Origin: Acidovorax sp. sic0104
GTDB taxonomy: Bacteria; Pseudomonadota; Gammaproteobacteria; Burkholderiales; Burkholderiaceae_C
Assembly: GCF_019219095.1 (NCBI RefSeq)
Contig: NZ_JAHUWH010000014.1
Coordinates: forward strand, 62,001 to 126,000
Direction: 5' to 3'
DNA: 64,000 nt
In this document: piece by piece, positions 20,262-27,652 of the stretch
How the letters are laid out: each line of letters opens with the position of its first letter
Position numbering within the stretch: position 1 is the first letter of the stretch
The notes under the pieces: model-generated
Seen by the model: the letters and a program-made list of their open reading frames with translations, nothing else
Told to the model about the DNA's origin: nothing
The model's database searches: none
Translations under genes and position numbers: made by a program

Positions 20262-20950
20262 ACGATTCTTGCCGTGTCATCACTGGCGACAGTGCAAACG
20301 CGACCCTCGCGCGCCGCCGGGCATTGCTGGCCGGGCTGGCCATGGTTGCAGCCGCGCCCCTTGCCGCCTGTGGCCGCAAGGCCCCGCGCGGCCAGGCCGT
20401 GCCGTCCGACGCCACCGTGCTCGCGCTGGGCGACTCGCTCACCTCGGGCGTGGGCGCATCCACCGAGGCGGCCTACCCTGCCGTGCTGCAGCGCCTGACC
20501 GGCTGGAAGGTGGTCAATGGCGGCGTGTCGGGCGACACCTCGGCCCAGGCGCTGGAGCGCCTGCCTGCCCTGCTGCAAAAACACCAGCCCGCGCTGGTGA
20601 TCGTCGGCATCGGCGGCAACGACTTCCTGCGCCGCCACAGCGCCAGCGCCACCCGCGCCAACATCCGCAGCATCTGCACGCAGGCCCGCGCCAGCGGCGC
20701 CCAGGTGGTGCTGGTGGCCGTGCCCGAGCTGTCGATCCTGGCGGCGTCCGCCGGCCTTCTGAGCGACCACGCGATGTACGAAGAGATTGCCGGCGAGCTG
20801 AAGATCCCCCTGCACGCCAAGGGCTGGTCCACGGTGCTCGCCGACGCGAGCCTGCGCTCCGACCAGATTCACGCCAACGCGGCGGGCTACGAGCGGTTTG
20901 CACAGGGCCTGGCTGAAACGCTCAAGGGCGCCGGGCTGCTGCTGCGCTGA
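20258..20950 (+). CDS. Lipoprotein SGNH/GDSL esterase (TesA/arylesterase-like)
   Basis: A 230-residue hydrolase with SGNH blocks: Ser in ALGDSLTSGVG, Gly in GGVSGDTS, Asn in GIGGNDFLRR and Asp-His in SDQIHANAAGY. The N-terminus ARRRALLAGLAMVAAAPLAAC contains arginines, a hydrophobic stretch and a lipobox, so it is probably a lipid-anchored periplasmic enzyme, possibly Tat-exported. Likely acts on short acyl esters or thioesters. Its ATG overlaps the AEC transporter stop by four bases, so the two are translated together; a link between them is unknown. Confidence 0.85.
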   Translation: MNDSCRVITGDSANATLARRRALLAGLAMVAAAPLAACGRKAPRGQAVPSDATVLALGDSLTSGVGASTEAAYPAVLQRLTGWKVVNGGVSGDTSAQALERLPALLQKHQPALVIVGIGGNDFLRRHSASATRANIRSICTQARASGAQVVLVAVPELSILAASAGLLSDHAMYEEIAGELKIPLHAKGWSTVLADASLRSDQIHANAAGYERFAQGLAETLKGAGLLLR

Positions 20951-20953
20951 ATC

Positions 20954-21023
20954 GAATACTACTGTTTTGATAGCTACTGGCGCTTTGCCATCAAGCGCCA
21001 GAGGCCCATTTCATTCAAATTTT
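20954..21023 (+). repeat. GATAGCT/AGCGCTT-family repeat at the queG 3' end
   Basis: The best-preserved copy: TGTTTTGATAGCTAC, then stem CTGGCGCTT (20977-20985) with AAGCGCCAG (20993-21001), then GAGGCCCATTT. On the minus strand its right end supplies the last codons and the TGA of queG (stop at 21011-21013). It may also serve as a convergent 3'-end hairpin between the esterase and queG. Confidence 0.85.
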
Positions 21024-22108
21024 TCGCCCAGCGCCCAGGCCACGTGCTCGCGCACCAGCGCGCTGTCGTCCTGCGCACGGGACTTCAGCGCCACGCGCAG
21101 GGCATCGTCGTGCGTGGCCGCCAGCGCATTGCCCAGCGCCACCGCCACGTTGCGCAGCCATCGCTCATGGCCGATGCGGCGGATGGGGCCGCCCTCCGTC
21201 ATGCGCAGGAAGGTGGGCTCGTCCCACGCGAACAGGTGCACGAGCTGCTGGCCCGACAGCCCCTTGCGTTCGTCGAAGTCGGGCAGCCGGCTGACCTGCG
21301 CGAACTTGTTCCAGGGGCAGATGAGCTGGCAGTCGTCGCAGCCGTAGATGCGATTGCCCAGCAGCGGCCGCAGCTCCAGCGGGATGGGACCCGCGTGCTC
21401 GATGGTGAGGTAGGAGATGCACCTCCGTGCATCGATGCGGTGCGGCGCGATGATGGCCTGCGTCGGACACACGTCGATGCAGGCACTGCAGCTGCCGCAG
21501 TGCGCGGTGACGGGGGCGCTCTCGGGCAGCGCCATGTCCACGTAGATCTCGCCCAGGAAGAACATCGACCCCGCCTCGCGGTTGAGCACCAGCGTGTGCT
21601 TGCCGCGCCAGCCCTGGCCGCTGCGCGCGGCCAGTTCGGCCTCCAGCACGGGGGCGGAGTCGGTGAACACGCGGTGGCCGAACGGACCGATGGCCTCAGC
21701 GATGCGGTCGCTCAGCTTCTGCAGCCGCGCGCGCAGCACCTTGTGGTAGTCGCGCCCCCGGGCGTAGACCGAGACGATGCCCTCGTGCGGCCGCGTGAGC
21801 CGCGCCAGCTCGTGGGCCTGCCAGCCCGGCCCGGCGCCCTGGGCCGCCCCCTGGCCGGTGTCGCGCGGCAAATAATCCATGCGCGCCGTGATCACGCTCA
21901 CGGTGCCGGGCACCAGTTCGGACGGGCGGGCGCGCTTCAGGCCGTGCGATGCCATGTAATGCATCTCTCCATGGAACCCTTGCGCCAGCCAGGCCGAAAG
22001 CCCGGGCTCTGCGGCGGACAAGTCCACCCCCGCCACGCCGATTTGGGAAAATCCCAGCTCGCGGGCCCACTCCTGCATTTGAGGAACGAGTTGACTGTTG
22101 CACCACAT
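21011..22108 (-). CDS. queG: Epoxyqueuosine reductase
   Basis: Cobalamin- and iron-sulfur-dependent reductase that makes queuosine from epoxyqueuosine at tRNA position 34. The 365-residue protein has two 4Fe-4S motifs, CGSCSACIDVCP and CDDCQLICPWN with the upstream RRCISYLTIEH segment, and a C-terminal HEAT-like part. The start at 22108 is uncertain: no Shine-Dalgarno, TACAAT ends nine bases before it, and the ATG at 22078 (MQEWARELGF) is possible. It runs divergently from, and slightly overlaps, tsaE. Its final codons come from an interspersed repeat. Confidence 0.92.
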   Translation of the reverse strand: MWCNSQLVPQMQEWARELGFSQIGVAGVDLSAAEPGLSAWLAQGFHGEMHYMASHGLKRARPSELVPGTVSVITARMDYLPRDTGQGAAQGAGPGWQAHELARLTRPHEGIVSVYARGRDYHKVLRARLQKLSDRIAEAIGPFGHRVFTDSAPVLEAELAARSGQGWRGKHTLVLNREAGSMFFLGEIYVDMALPESAPVTAHCGSCSACIDVCPTQAIIAPHRIDARRCISYLTIEHAGPIPLELRPLLGNRIYGCDDCQLICPWNKFAQVSRLPDFDERKGLSGQQLVHLFAWDEPTFLRMTEGGPIRRIGHERWLRNVAVALGNALAATHDDALRVALKSRAQDDSALVREHVAWALGEKFE

Positions 22109-22609
22109 ACCGGCCAGATTGTAGAAAGCGGCGCCCCCGCAGCGCAGGCCGCCGCCCGCCCCTTCACCTGGCACGGCGAAGACGACACCGCCGACTTCGC
22201 GCGCCGCCTGGCCGCGCAGCCGCAGCTGGCCAATGCCTTCGTCACGCTGCACGGCGACCTGGGCGCCGGCAAGACCACGCTGGTGCGCCACCTGCTGCGC
22301 GCCCTGGGCGTGCAAGGCCGCATCAAAAGCCCCACCTACGCCGTGGTGGAGCCCCATGAGGCGCCGGGCATGGCGATCTGGCACTTCGACTTCTACCGCT
22401 TCGACGACCCGCGCGAGTGGGAAGACGCCGGATTCAGGGACATTTTTGCCAACCCGGGCCTCAAGGTGGCAGAATGGCCGGAAAAGGCTGCAGCGCTCAC
22501 CCCGCCTGCAGACCTTGCTATACACATTGAAGCAATTGACGACACCGAAAGGGCTGTCACGGTGCACGCCCCCACGGCCCACGGCCTCCAGCTGCTGCAA
22601 GGACTCTGA
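22091..22609 (+). CDS. tsaE: tRNA threonylcarbamoyladenosine biosynthesis ATPase TsaE
   Basis: P-loop ATPase that works with TsaB and TsaD to install t6A at position 37 of ANN-decoding tRNAs. Walker A is GDLGAGKTTLVRHLL, followed by IKSPTYAVVEPHE and HFDFYRFDDPREW, the family signatures. I place the start at TTG 22091 (residues MTVAPHTGQIV), preceded by GAGGAACGAG; 172 residues result. The start region overlaps the 5' end of queG by 18 bases on the opposite strand. amiC follows four bases after the stop, a conserved pairing. Confidence 0.92.
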   Translation: MTVAPHTGQIVESGAPAAQAAARPFTWHGEDDTADFARRLAAQPQLANAFVTLHGDLGAGKTTLVRHLLRALGVQGRIKSPTYAVVEPHEAPGMAIWHFDFYRFDDPREWEDAGFRDIFANPGLKVAEWPEKAAALTPPADLAIHIEAIDDTERAVTVHAPTAHGLQLLQGL

Positions 22610-22613
22610 ACGA

Positions 22614-24041
22614 ATGAATCTGCCACCCCGCCCGGCGCTGAGCCAGCCGTCCCGCCGCACGCTGCTGCAGACGGGAAGCCTGGTCCTTTTGCTCGGCACG
22701 CAGCAGATCGCCCGTGGCGCCACCATCCTGGCCGTGCGGGTGTGGCCCGCCCCTGAGTACTCGCGCGTCACCATCGAGTCCGACGGCGCCCTGGTGGCCA
22801 AGCAGTTCTTCGTGACCACGCCGCCGCGCCTGGCCGTGGACATCGAAGGAATCGATCTGAGCCCCGAGCTGCGCGAGCTGGTGGCCAAGGTCAAGCCGGA
22901 CGACCCGAACATCGCCGGGATCCGCGTGGGCCAGAACGCGCCTGGCGTGGTGCGCCTGGTGGTGGACCTCAAGCAGGCCGCGCTGCCCCAGGTGTTCACC
23001 CTGCCGCCCGTGGCCGCCTACCAGCACCGCCTGGTGTTCGACCTGTACCCAGCCGCACCGGTGGATCCGCTGGAGGCCCTGATTGCCGAGCGCCTGCGCG
23101 AAGCGCCCGCATCCGGCACACCCCTGCCCGCGCCTCCCACCGCCACGGCACGCACCGGCCCGCCGCCGCCCGCAGAAACCGACCCGCTGGGCGACCTGAT
23201 CGCGCAGCGCAGCCAGCGCCCCGGCCCGGCCGGCGCACCGCCGCCCGTGGTGGCGGCAGCGCCGTCGCCGGCAGAGCCCGCCCGGCCCACTCCCAACCGT
23301 GCCACGTCCACGCAGACCGACCGCATCATCATCGTGGCGCTGGACCCCGGCCACGGCGGCGAAGACCCGGGCGCCATCGGCCCGGCGGGCACCCGCGAGA
23401 AGGACGTGGTGCTGCGCGTGGCCCACCTGCTGCGCGACCGCATCAACGCGACCACCGTGGGCGGCAACCCCATGCGCGCCTTCCTCACCCGCGACGGGGA
23501 CTTCTTCGTGCCGCTGGGCGTGCGCGTGCAAAAGGCCCGGCGCGTGCAGGCCGACCTGTTCGTCTCCATCCACGCCGATGCCTTCACCACCCCGGCCGCG
23601 CGCGGCGCCAGCGTGTTCGCGCTCAGCCAGGGCGGCGCCTCCAGCACCGCCGCGCGCTGGCTGGCCAACAAAGAGAATCAGGCCGACCTGGTGGGCGGCA
23701 TCAACGTGCAATCGAAAGACCAGCACGTGCAGCGCGCGCTGCTGGACATGAGCACCACCGCGCAGATCAACGACAGCCTCAAGCTCGGCAGCGTGCTGCT
23801 GGGCGAGATCGGCGGCATGGCCAAACTGCACAAGCCCCGCGTGGAGCAGGCGGGCTTTGCGGTGCTCAAGGCTCCGGACATCCCCAGCGTGCTGGTGGAA
23901 ACCGCCTTCATCAGCAACCCCGAAGAAGAGCAGCGCCTGCGCAGCAGCGCCTACCAGGAAAAGCTGGCCGATGCCCTCATGCGCGGCATCACGCGCTACT
24001 TCGCCAAGAACCCGCCGCTGGCGCGCAGCAGGTCGGTGTAG
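22614..24041 (+). CDS. amiC: N-acetylmuramoyl-L-alanine amidase (AmiC type)
   Basis: Periplasmic amidase that cuts the stem peptide from muramic acid to split septal peptidoglycan. The 475-residue protein starts with a twin-arginine-like signal (SRRTLLQTGSLVLLLG), then an AMIN domain (about 38-145, targeting to septum or Tol/outer membrane), a Pro/Ala-rich linker (about 160-235) and an Amidase_3 domain with zinc ligands in DPGHGGEDPGA, the Glu of TREKDVV, SIHADAF, and catalytic Glu in VETAFISNPEEE. Directly after tsaE. Confidence 0.95.
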   Translation: MNLPPRPALSQPSRRTLLQTGSLVLLLGTQQIARGATILAVRVWPAPEYSRVTIESDGALVAKQFFVTTPPRLAVDIEGIDLSPELRELVAKVKPDDPNIAGIRVGQNAPGVVRLVVDLKQAALPQVFTLPPVAAYQHRLVFDLYPAAPVDPLEALIAERLREAPASGTPLPAPPTATARTGPPPPAETDPLGDLIAQRSQRPGPAGAPPPVVAAAPSPAEPARPTPNRATSTQTDRIIIVALDPGHGGEDPGAIGPAGTREKDVVLRVAHLLRDRINATTVGGNPMRAFLTRDGDFFVPLGVRVQKARRVQADLFVSIHADAFTTPAARGASVFALSQGGASSTAARWLANKENQADLVGGINVQSKDQHVQRALLDMSTTAQINDSLKLGSVLLGEIGGMAKLHKPRVEQAGFAVLKAPDIPSVLVETAFISNPEEEQRLRSSAYQEKLADALMRGITRYFAKNPPLARSRSV

Positions 24042-24183
24042 ACCCGCAGCAGCTTCCAGCGTGCAGGTGCCTTGCCTTGCGCGGACAGCCAAGTACAGGC
24101 AAAGTAGGCTGCATCATCGACACCGCCCGTGCAGCCCCGCCCCTGCGAGCAGGCCGTGCGCCGCGGACGCAAGGAGAAATGCC

Positions 24184-24522
24184 ATGGCACTGCCCCACGC
24201 CCAATCCGGCCAGATCGTCAGTGTTCGCCCCCTGGGCGACCGCCTGCCCGAAGCCATCACCACCGCCATCCTGAAAGCCGGCCAGCTCGAGGTCATGCGC
24301 GTGGTGCTGCCCGTGGGCAAGTCCATGAAAGAGCACCAGACCCCGGGCGAAGCCACGGTGCAGTGCATCGAAGGCGTGGTGGAGTTCATGAACGAAGGCG
24401 CGGTGCAGCAACTGCATGCCGGCGACTTCGTGCACCTGGCACCGCGCATGCTGCATGCGCTCAAGGCGGTGCAGCCGGCGTCCCTGCTGGTCACACTGTG
24501 CCTTCAGCCCGCAGAGCGCTGA
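24184..24522 (+). CDS. Small cupin-domain protein
   Basis: A 112-residue single-domain cupin. Motif 1 is degenerate (GKSMKEHQTPGEATVQCIEG) with one clear His; motif 2 is LHAGDFVHLAPRMLHALKAVQ with His residues. A metal site is possible but not certain, and no enzyme function can be given. AAGGAG lies seven bases before the ATG at 24184; a nearer ATG at 24179 is out of frame. It converges with the chemoreceptor gene. Confidence 0.85.
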   Translation: MALPHAQSGQIVSVRPLGDRLPEAITTAILKAGQLEVMRVVLPVGKSMKEHQTPGEATVQCIEGVVEFMNEGAVQQLHAGDFVHLAPRMLHALKAVQPASLLVTLCLQPAER

Positions 24523-24612
24523 TCAGAGTCAGCCGCGCGGCCCTTGGGGCACCCATCATGTCCACGCGCCCGTGTGGGCGCGCGGGGCCGGCCCCGGCCC
24601 GCGCGGCCCTGG

Positions 24613-26178
24613 CTACAGGCGAAACACGCTCACCACCTCGGCCAGCCGCGCCGCCTGGTGCTTGAGGCTGTCGGCCGCAGCGGCGCTTTGCTCCACCAGC
24701 GCGGCGTTCTGCTGCGTGACCTGATCGAGCTGCGTCACCGCCTCGCCCACCTGGCTGACGCCGATGGTCTGCTCGCCCGTCGCGCTCGATATCTCACCAA
24801 TCAGGTCGCTCACGCGTTTGACCTGCGTGACGATGTCTTCCATGCTCTGGCCCGCATTGCTCACCAGCTGCGTGCCGTCTTCCACCCTGGAGACGCTGGC
24901 GTTGATCAGGACCTTGATTTCCTTGGCGGCGTCAGCGCTGCGCTGCGCAAGGTTGCGCACCTCGCTGGCCACCACCGCGAACCCACGGCCCTGCTCGCCC
25001 GCGCGAGCCGCCTCCACCGCAGCGTTCAGCGCCAGGATGTTGGTCTGGAAGGCGATGCCGTCGATCACCGCGATGATGTCGGTGATCTTGCGCGACGCGG
25101 CCGAAATGTCCTGCATGGTCGCCACCACCTGGCCCACCACCTCGCCGCCCTTGACGGCCGCTGCCGATGCGGTGCCCGCCAGCACGGCGGCGCGCTGCGC
25201 GGTGTCGGAGTTGTTCTTCACGGTGCTCGTGATTTCTTCCATCGACGCGGCTGTCTGCTCCAGGTTGCTGGCCTGCTCTTCGGTGCGCTGGCTCAGGTCG
25301 GCGTTGCCGGCGGCGATCTCGCTGGAGCCGGTGGCGATGCTGTCGCTGCTGTGGCGCACGTCGCCCACGATGCGCACCAGCGATGCCTGCATGGTGTCCA
25401 TCGCCTGCATCATCCGCGCCACCTCGCCACGTCCCTGCACCTGGATGGGCTGCGACAGATCGCCTTCACCGATGCGCTGGGCCACCGTGGCCACTTCGGT
25501 CAGCGACCGGCGGATGCGCTGCACCACCACCATCGACAGCAGCACCAGCAGCGCCAGCCCGGCCACACCGGCCACCAGCACCGTGGTGCGGTACGAGCTG
25601 ATGAGTGCCGCAGCCTCTGACGCCTGCTCGGCCGAGCGCTGCACCTGGTAGGCCACCATCTTGTCCGCCACGGTGTTGTACTGGTTGAGTGCCGGCGCGA
25701 AGCTGCCCAGCGCATAGCTCCGTGCCTGCGCCATGTCGCCCGCTTTCTTGAGGGCCAGGGCCTTGTCGCGGGTCTCCAGGTACTTGGTGCGCACGGCCGC
25801 CAGCTCTTCCTGGATGCGCAGCCCCTCCGGGCTGTGCTCCAGCTCGGTGTAGCGCTTTTGCACCGTCGTGGTATCCGCCGTGGTCGCGGCGACCATGTCC
25901 TTGAAGTAGTTCTGCAGGTCGTCACCATCGCTCTGCGCAATGGAGAACACGCGCGTGGAGTTGACCGCGATGTTGCTGCGCCAGCGCAGGGCCAGCTGCA
26001 GCCGCTCGACCTGCTCGGTGGCCAGGTGGTCCACGGTGCGGCCCAGGGTCTGCACCCGCACCAGGCTCAGCGCCAGGATGACGACCAGCGCCAGCACCGC
26101 CACCCCGACGATGAGGCTGATCTGCTGCGCTACGGTGAGCTGGGGGCCTTGGCCCGCGTGGTTGGTGTGCTGGCCCAT
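24613..26178 (-). CDS. Methyl-accepting chemotaxis protein
   Basis: Inner-membrane chemoreceptor, 521 residues. One span (about 18-42), a periplasmic four-helix-bundle sensor of about 150 residues (Tar-like, with [19 protein letters not shown]), a second span (about 190-212), HAMP ([21 protein letters not shown]) and a signalling coiled coil whose tip [21 protein letters not shown] binds CheA/CheW. There is no CheR-binding pentapeptide; it ends SVFRL. The ATG at 26178 follows GAGGGGATACCAAG; a longer N-terminus from 26235 is less likely. Ligand unknown. Confidence 0.93.
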   Translation of the reverse strand: MGQHTNHAGQGPQLTVAQQISLIVGVAVLALVVILALSLVRVQTLGRTVDHLATEQVERLQLALRWRSNIAVNSTRVFSIAQSDGDDLQNYFKDMVAATTADTTTVQKRYTELEHSPEGLRIQEELAAVRTKYLETRDKALALKKAGDMAQARSYALGSFAPALNQYNTVADKMVAYQVQRSAEQASEAAALISSYRTTVLVAGVAGLALLVLLSMVVVQRIRRSLTEVATVAQRIGEGDLSQPIQVQGRGEVARMMQAMDTMQASLVRIVGDVRHSSDSIATGSSEIAAGNADLSQRTEEQASNLEQTAASMEEITSTVKNNSDTAQRAAVLAGTASAAAVKGGEVVGQVVATMQDISAASRKITDIIAVIDGIAFQTNILALNAAVEAARAGEQGRGFAVVASEVRNLAQRSADAAKEIKVLINASVSRVEDGTQLVSNAGQSMEDIVTQVKRVSDLIGEISSATGEQTIGVSQVGEAVTQLDQVTQQNAALVEQSAAAADSLKHQAARLAEVVSVFRL

Positions 26179-26531
26179 CTTGGTATCCCCTCGGTTGCCG
26201 CGCTCTGGTCGCGTCGTGTGTTCATGGCCAGTCAATGATCAGTCTGCACCGCAGGCTTGGCAACGGGGACGATGCCACGTAAACCCTTAGAAGTGCCGCA
26301 AATCCGCCACCGGCAAGACGGCCCGGCGCAACCCGCGCAAGCCGTCCCGAACCGGGGCCGTCCCCACCACGTCCGGCCTTCAGCGGCGGCGCGGCATGTC
26401 CTACAGGCTCAGCCCCAGCTTGCCTACGCCCGTGGCGCGGAGCGGGATGGATAGTTCAGTCACAGGTCGAGTCCATCAGCACCCGCTGCTGGGCTGCAAG
26501 GCCTGAATCCACAGCACAAAGGACTCTTGCC
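26179..26531. other. Intergenic region between chemoreceptor and small lipoprotein genes
   Basis: 353 bases between divergent genes, GC-rich, with no convincing ORF, RNA gene or repeat. It must hold promoters for both neighbours; I could not identify a clear sigma-28 or sigma-70 site. Confidence 0.5.
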
Positions 26532-26771
26532 ATGAAAATCCGTCACATCCTCCTTGCGACCACTTGCACTGCAGCCCTTGCCCTGGGTGGTTGCGCTTCC
26601 AACCCCACCAATGCCCAGGTCGGCACCGGTGTAGGCGCCGTGGTCGGCGGTGTGGCCGGCAACGCCATCTTCGGCGGCCCCGTGGGGACCATCGGCGGTG
26701 CCGCAGCCGGCGCTCTGGTGGGCCATGAGATCGGTGAAGACCGCGACCAGCGCCGCCCCTATCGCCGCTGA
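26532..26771 (+). CDS. Small glycine-zipper lipoprotein
   Basis: A 79-residue envelope lipoprotein: signal peptide with lipobox LGGC (cleavage before Cys21), a glycine zipper GTGVGAVVGGVAGNAIFGG and GTIGGAAAGALVGHEIG, and a charged tail EDRDQRRPYRR. It is a smaller relative of the 533-1033 product. AAAGGA precedes the ATG. Monocistronic, closed by a strong bidirectional terminator. Members of this class are often stress-induced in Burkholderiales, though nothing here shows that. Confidence 0.85.
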   Translation: MKIRHILLATTCTAALALGGCASNPTNAQVGTGVGAVVGGVAGNAIFGGPVGTIGGAAAGALVGHEIGEDRDQRRPYRR

Positions 26772-26840
26772 TCAGCCGCCACCTGTTGCCAGCTTATTGC
26801 CAACCAGCCTCCCACGCACCTTGCGGCGTGGTGGCCAAAA

Positions 26841-26878
26841 AAAACTCCTGCCGCTCGTTCACGGGCGCCAGGAGTTTT
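26841..26878. terminator. Bidirectional intrinsic terminator
   Basis: AAAACTCCTG (26841-26850) pairs perfectly with CAGGAGTTTT (26869-26878) around an 18-base loop. T-runs occur on both strands (TTTTGTCTT on plus, eight T on minus), serving the convergent lipoprotein and dedA genes. Confidence 0.85.
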
Positions 26879-26906
26879 GTCTTGGGGGGGCCACCCGGGC
26901 GAGGCC

Positions 26907-27554
26907 TCAAGCCGCCTTGGCAGCGCGGCCTGCGCGCCAGGCGCCAAAGATCGCGATGAGTCCGGGGATGAAGATCATGGCCCAGATGATCTTGTCCAGG
27001 TTTTCCTTCACCCATGCAAAGTTGCCGAAGAAGTAGCCCGCAGTGCAGATGCCCAGCACCCACAGCAGCGCGCCGCCGACGTTGAACGCCGTGAACTTTG
27101 CGCGGCCCATCTCGGCCACGCCCGCCACGAAAGGCGCGAACGTGCGGATGAACGGCATGAAGCGCGCCAGGATGATGGTGATGCCACCGTAGCGCTCGTA
27201 AAAATCATGCGCCTGATTGAACGCGCGGCGGTTGAACCAGCGCGAGTCTTCCCACTGAAACACCTTGGGCCCGAAATACCGCCCGATCGAGTAATTGCAC
27301 TGGTCCCCCAGAATGGCCGCGGCGATCAGCACGACGCAGGCGATGGGAAAGCTCATCATCCCCGCCCCGCACAGCGCTCCGACGATGAAGAGCAGCGAGT
27401 CGCCCGGCAGGAAGGGCATGACCACCACGCCCGTTTCCACGAAGACGATCAGGAACAGCAGCGCGTACACCCAGGGGCCGTAGGCCTGCACGAACGCTTC
27501 AAGGTACTTGTCCACGTGCAGGATGAAGTCGATGAGAAAGGTGACAAGTTCCAT
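26907..27554 (-). CDS. DedA family membrane protein
   Basis: A 215-residue inner-membrane protein of the DedA/VTT superfamily, whose members recycle undecaprenyl phosphate or flip phospholipids. Conserved blocks: FVETGVVVMPFLPGDSLLFIVGAL, GDQCNYSIGRYFG, and FYERYGGITIILARFMPFIRTFAPFVAGVAEM with the essential arginines. About five to six spans with re-entrant hairpins. GATAAT at about 27580 on the minus strand may be its -10. Which lipid it handles cannot be told. Confidence 0.92.
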   Translation of the reverse strand: MELVTFLIDFILHVDKYLEAFVQAYGPWVYALLFLIVFVETGVVVMPFLPGDSLLFIVGALCGAGMMSFPIACVVLIAAAILGDQCNYSIGRYFGPKVFQWEDSRWFNRRAFNQAHDFYERYGGITIILARFMPFIRTFAPFVAGVAEMGRAKFTAFNVGGALLWVLGICTAGYFFGNFAWVKENLDKIIWAMIFIPGLIAIFGAWRAGRAAKAA

Positions 27555-27639
27555 GGGCTGGTGTTGGCAAAAAAGCAGCGGGCATTATCCCCACCCCGCC
27601 GCGATGCCCCGCAAAGCCCCTGCGCGGGCCCGGCACTCA

Positions 27640-27645
27640 TAAAAT
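27640..27645 (+). promoter_or_regulatory. -10-like TAAAAT just before mutL
   Basis: TAAAAT ends seven bases before the GTG at 27653 (and four before a TTG at 27650). There is no Shine-Dalgarno, which favours the GTG and a leaderless transcript. Confidence 0.45.
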
Positions 27646-27652
27646 CCACTTG

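Noticed and set aside
24565-24582. Hairpin CGCGCCC-GTGT-GGGCGCG between the cupin and chemoreceptor genes as a terminator
   Set aside because: Stem is perfect but there is no T-run on either strand.
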